The notes under the pieces were generated by a model. That model was given only the letters and a program-made list of their open reading frames with translations. It did no database searches and was not told where the DNA came from. Made by a program: the position numbers and the translations under genes. A stretch of 39,074 nt of DNA from Photobacterium sp. JCM 19050 (GTDB lineage Bacteria; Pseudomonadota; Gammaproteobacteria; Enterobacterales; Vibrionaceae): NCBI GenBank assembly GCA_001310455.1, contig BAXG01000045.1, positions 1 through 39,074 of the forward strand. The letters are read 5' to 3'. Positions within the stretch are counted from its first letter, which is position 1, and each line of letters begins with the position of its first letter. Positions 35,829 through 39,074 of this stretch are shown here, one piece after another.

Positions 35829-37490
35829 GTGAATACAAACAGAATAATGACGACTAATAAAGCGCTGCTCTCTGAGCGAATTCAGAAGCTTGTCGGAGCG
35901 CTGTCTTCTGGTGTGTACGAACGTGAATCAACTATCCGACTTTGCCTGCTCGCCGCATTGGCGGGCGAAAGTGTCTTTCTTTTGGGGCCTCCGGGGATTG
36001 CCAAAAGTTACATCGCAAAACGCCTGATAAAGGCATTTGATCAAGCCAGTTTCTTCGAATATCTGATGACCCGTTTTTCGACACCTGAAGAGGTATTTGG
36101 CCCATTGTCTATTCAGGAGTTGAAGGACAATGGAAAATATGTCCGCTTAACTGAAGGTTATTTGCCTGAGGCGGATGTGGTATTCCTGGACGAGATCTGG
36201 AAGGCGGGTCCGGCCATTCTGAATACCTTACTGACGGTAATTAATGAACGTACGTTTAAAAATGGCAGTGACGTCCACAATGTTCCTATGCGTTTGTTAA
36301 TTTCTGCCTCAAATGAATTGCCCGAATCTGAGAGTGGCCTGGATGCGCTATACGACCGAATGTTGGTACGTATTTTTGTCACACGGATTCAGGAAAAAGA
36401 TAACTTCCGCATGATGTTAATGGATGAAAAAGGGCAGGATACTTTTGAAGTCGACGCATCTCTCACGATTAAAGAGCATGAATACTTCCGTTGGCAAAAA
36501 GAACTCGCTCAGGTGAACCTGTCTGAGCCGGTTTTCGACAAACTCTATGCATTAAAACAGAGTATAGAAAAAGCAGCGGTTAAGCAGGGAAGCGCAGTCA
36601 GTGATGAATTGTATGTATCAGATCGTCGCTGGAAAAAGGCACTCAATCTGTTGAAAGCAAGTGCATTTTTCAGCGGACGTAGCGAAGTCAATCCCGTCGA
36701 TCTGCTTTTGCTTCAAGAATGCCTCTGGCACAGCCCAGACTCTCGCCAGATTATCCGTGACATTATGGCCCAATTTGCGGCTGAAAATGCGTTTGACCAA
36801 ACAGCGGCTACAACAATGGCAGAAGAAGCGCTAGAAGAGTTGAATGAACTTTCAACGGAAATTGCCGATTGCCTTCACCACGATGTGAATAACGAAGCAG
36901 CGCTACGTGGGGAGCGTTACCGTATTGATTTAAGTAAAGCCCGGCGCTACAAGGTTAATACAAACAGCAATATGGTTAAGCTGGTTGCCTTAGCTTCAAA
37001 TCCGTCGGTGTCAGAAAAAGAATCCGGAGACAGTCGTTGGGTGTTTGTGGATGCAACAGAGCTTGAGAAAAATGCTAAATCAGGTCATTTCGAAATTCTC
37101 GGGTACGTAAACAAAAATACGCATCTTTGCATGTTGAAGTTTGATGTAGATGCCGGGCAAAGGTTAATCATACGCGACATCGCAAACCGTGCTGTACCTG
37201 TAGGAATATCGGGTATTGATGATGCAACCGAGGCTGAATGGACAGATTGGAAAAACAAGGTGGAAGCGTGTGAAAAGAAATTCAGTGATGCTCACTTTCT
37301 AGCCCGCCGAGCAAGAAGCCAGATAAATATGGCGTTACCGCACCATTTTGCTGATCCGGAGCTTGTAAATGTGATGGCAAATAGTCTTGCTGATACTGAA
37401 GAGAAGCTTGATGTCAGTGAAGTGAGCATGTCAAAAATTGCCGGAAGGTTAAAGCGCCTTTCCGTTTTCTTCAATGAAGGGGAGGGCTGA
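35829..37490 (+). CDS. ravA: MoxR-type AAA+ ATPase RavA
   Basis: 553 residues from GTG 35829 (AAGGA 7 bases before); ATG 35790 gives a longer form and ATG 35847 a shorter one. Walker A GPPGIAKS, Walker B VVFLDEIWKAGPAILNTLL, sensor ISASNELPE, then the RavA-type triple-helical and LARA regions. RavA forms hexamers, works with the VWA protein ViaA and in E. coli binds lysine decarboxylase LdcI; no LdcI gene is nearby here. The ViaA start overlaps the stop (TGATG), so the pair is translationally coupled. Confidence 0.92.
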   Translation: MNTNRIMTTNKALLSERIQKLVGALSSGVYERESTIRLCLLAALAGESVFLLGPPGIAKSYIAKRLIKAFDQASFFEYLMTRFSTPEEVFGPLSIQELKDNGKYVRLTEGYLPEADVVFLDEIWKAGPAILNTLLTVINERTFKNGSDVHNVPMRLLISASNELPESESGLDALYDRMLVRIFVTRIQEKDNFRMMLMDEKGQDTFEVDASLTIKEHEYFRWQKELAQVNLSEPVFDKLYALKQSIEKAAVKQGSAVSDELYVSDRRWKKALNLLKASAFFSGRSEVNPVDLLLLQECLWHSPDSRQIIRDIMAQFAAENAFDQTAATTMAEEALEELNELSTEIADCLHHDVNNEAALRGERYRIDLSKARRYKVNTNSNMVKLVALASNPSVSEKESGDSRWVFVDATELEKNAKSGHFEILGYVNKNTHLCMLKFDVDAGQRLIIRDIANRAVPVGISGIDDATEAEWTDWKNKVEACEKKFSDAHFLARRARSQINMALPHHFADPELVNVMANSLADTEEKLDVSEVSMSKIAGRLKRLSVFFNEGEG

Positions 37491-38986
37491 TGGGACCAGA
37501 GAGCCTGCAACTTGGGTTAATGTTGGCGGAATCCGGTGTCTTGGAGTCTGCTACCAATGAAATGCTGCACAACCCTCAACTGGTATTGATGACCGAAAAA
37601 AGCCCTCAGGTTCAGCGTTCTGTTAGAGGTCATGTCAGGAAGTGGCGCCATAAAGTGCGAAGAAAATTATCTGATAGTTGCCATACTGAATCATTAGATT
37701 TGGAATTGGCGATTTATCATGAAGTTAAAGCGTTACCTGAAAACGGATTTTGTCAGGCAGCCAAGGCGAAAATCAAACAGATGGAAGGTAAATCGGAGTT
37801 TTATTTAATCGCCAGACGCCTTCTTGAAAAAACATCCTCCCATGCCAACCCCCTTTTGAAACAATACTTTTGTACCAAATGGCATGAATCGCTTAGCGAA
37901 CGTATTAAAGAAGCTCAAGCAAAAGAAGTCGAAGTAGAGAAAGAGGCTTTTCTGAAAGCGCTCTACTCGCGAATTGAGTCATTTCAACAAATGGCTGAAG
38001 TGACACACGCAGGCGATTGGGAAAAGGCCGGAAGACTTTGGGATATGGCTTCTTCCAAACTGACCCGGCATGAAATAGACACGCTCGCTCAGACCGCACG
38101 TTTCCTTGATAAGCACAGTGAACTTTCAGACATTGCTGAGAAGTTGGGTCGGATGGCAAGTGAAGTAGATTGCCCTGATTTGGAAAAAACACCCGCCGAA
38201 GAACTTCGCTTGGTTGAGGAAGTAAGTGACAATGTCACGGATGATGTTGTCGGGATACATCACAATAATGATCTCGCCCGTCTTGTCGCAAGTGAAACTT
38301 TGTTCCTTGCTGAACCAGAGCTGGAGGCGGTTTTCTATCAGCACTTTGCTGAGAAGCAAATGTTGAACTATCGCATGCAAGGGAAAGACAGAACACTGCG
38401 AAAAGTAAAAGCATTCAGACCCGAAGCGGATAAAGCGGACATCGAAAAAGGTCCGTTTGTTATCTGTATCGATGCGTCCGGTTCTATGAGTGGCTTTCCT
38501 GAGAAATGTGCCAAAGCAATGGCATACCGGCTAATGCAAATTGCATTGAATGAAAGTCGGGAATGTTATGTGATGATTTTTTCAACCTCACATATCAGCT
38601 ATGAATTAACTGGCGAAAATGGGATCAAGGAAGCGTTGGATTTCCTCTCTTATTCATTCCACGGAGGAACAGATTTCACGTTGGCTATTGAAGAATCGAT
38701 CAGCGTGATGGAATCGGCAAAATTCCGGAATGCAGACTTGGTTGTTATTTCGGATTTCATTGCTCCCCATCAACCGGATGAAGTTCTTGAAAAGGTAGAA
38801 AAACTGAAACGGGACCATACTCGTTTTCATGCCGTTTGCCTTTCGCAATATGGCAACCCCTCGCTTCTGAGTATGTTTGATCACTGTTGGGAATATCATC
38901 CAACTACGCTCGGTCGACTTGTCAAAAAAGGACAGGAAAACATTTTTGGTAAGCTTTGGGGAAGGAAAACAGAAGTGAGCTCCTGA
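37490..38986 (+). CDS. viaA: VWA-domain protein ViaA, RavA partner
   Basis: Intact 498-residue protein. The C-terminal von Willebrand A domain has the MIDAS D-x-S-x-S in FVICIDASGSMSG (about residue 328) and the later HGGTDF and VISDF. The N-terminal half is helical and charged, typical of the ViaA family, which stimulates RavA ATPase and acts at the inner membrane on lipids and respiratory proteins in E. coli. Its start overlaps the RavA stop by one base. Confidence 0.93.
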   Translation: MGPESLQLGLMLAESGVLESATNEMLHNPQLVLMTEKSPQVQRSVRGHVRKWRHKVRRKLSDSCHTESLDLELAIYHEVKALPENGFCQAAKAKIKQMEGKSEFYLIARRLLEKTSSHANPLLKQYFCTKWHESLSERIKEAQAKEVEVEKEAFLKALYSRIESFQQMAEVTHAGDWEKAGRLWDMASSKLTRHEIDTLAQTARFLDKHSELSDIAEKLGRMASEVDCPDLEKTPAEELRLVEEVSDNVTDDVVGIHHNNDLARLVASETLFLAEPELEAVFYQHFAEKQMLNYRMQGKDRTLRKVKAFRPEADKADIEKGPFVICIDASGSMSGFPEKCAKAMAYRLMQIALNESRECYVMIFSTSHISYELTGENGIKEALDFLSYSFHGGTDFTLAIEESISVMESAKFRNADLVVISDFIAPHQPDEVLEKVEKLKRDHTRFHAVCLSQYGNPSLLSMFDHCWEYHPTTLGRLVKKGQENIFGKLWGRKTEVSS

Positions 38987-39000
38987 TTATTTCGTCAAAC

Positions 39001-39025
39001 AAAAGGGTTGCGAAAGCAACCCTTT
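39001..39025 (+). terminator. Terminator after ravA-viaA
   Basis: AAAGGGTTGC-GAAA-GCAACCCTTT: a 10-bp perfect stem with a stable GAAA tetraloop. Its T-rich side runs directly into a repeat element. Confidence 0.82.
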
Positions 39026-39074
39026 ATACCCAAGCCACCTCAAGATGCAGTTTTCAGCGAGAGTTGATTGGCTT
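39025..39074. repeat. TATACCCAA element, truncated by the window end
   Basis: TATACCCAAGCCACCTCAAG followed by ATGCAGTTTTCAGCGAGAG and TTGATTGGCT, matching the left end of the 29646-29912 copy in the same orientation. Total length is unknown because the window stops. Confidence 0.85.

Noticed and set aside
1..39074. CRISPR arrays, tRNA or rRNA genes, prophage, integron, defence system
   Set aside because: No regularly spaced repeats, no tRNA-like or rRNA-like sequence and no signature proteins were seen. RavA-ViaA is a MoxR-VWA pair, but of the known housekeeping type rather than a defence locus.

Overview
The window reads as ordinary chromosomal DNA of a marine gammaproteobacterium, most likely Vibrionaceae (Vibrio/Photobacterium/Enterovibrio/Grimontia type). 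This rests on recognisable products (AroG, PhhA-PhhB, GlgC-GlgA, RavA-ViaA, YlqF, SseA, a YfaZ-like barrel, CobU/CobC/CobQ) and on a short terminal-inverted-repeat element ending in TATACCCAA.CCACCTCAAG, of a kind I associate with Vibrionaceae. A secondary chromosome is possible from the gene mix, but that is inference. There is no phage, integron, CRISPR array, transposase, rRNA or tRNA.

Layout. 1-2.4 kb: metallophosphoesterase, APH-type phosphotransferase, GNAT acetyltransferase, small membrane protein. 2.4-8.2 kb: a LysR regulator, a repeat element, then a minus-strand LysR - HlyD membrane-fusion - DUF2955 membrane protein efflux cluster divergent from a MATE transporter. 8.2-12.6 kb: minus-strand PCuAC copper chaperone with a DUF2946-like partner, a secreted phytase-like esterase, a lipase. 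12.8-17.1 kb: a diguanylate cyclase, the GTPase YlqF, a fatty-acid hydroxylase, an EAL phosphodiesterase. 17.4-21.3 kb: phhAB, a YdcF-like pair, an intergenic region with a possible small RNA, a DUF4442 thioesterase and an outer-membrane barrel. 21.4-25.3 kb: cobU-cobC-cobQ and aroG. 25.4-29.6 kb: small proteins, then the glycogen operon glgC-glgA. 29.6-39 kb: repeat element, NUDIX hydrolase, galE, a DEAD-box RNA helicase, a GT90 glycosyltransferase, sseA, and ravA-viaA, ending in another repeat copy.

Connections. Aromatic amino acid metabolism appears linked: TyrR-like boxes (TGTAAA-N6-TTTACA type) precede both phhA and aroG. c-di-GMP synthesis and breakdown genes lie 2 kb apart. glgC-glgA (ADP-glucose, glycogen) and galE concern sugar nucleotides.

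Quality caution. About 20 frame breaks, mostly one-base losses, disrupt 15 otherwise well-conserved genes, including aroG, glgC and glgA. The regularity (roughly one per 2 kb, each repaired by one or two bases) points to uncorrected indel errors in this sequence rather than mass gene decay. I annotate the reconstructed full-length genes and give the break positions. I found no convincing new multi-gene system. The best leads are the repeat family and its read-through into the NUDIX gene, the candidate small RNA at about 19.94-20.14 kb, the TyrR boxes, and the structured 5' leaders of the helicase and glgC.
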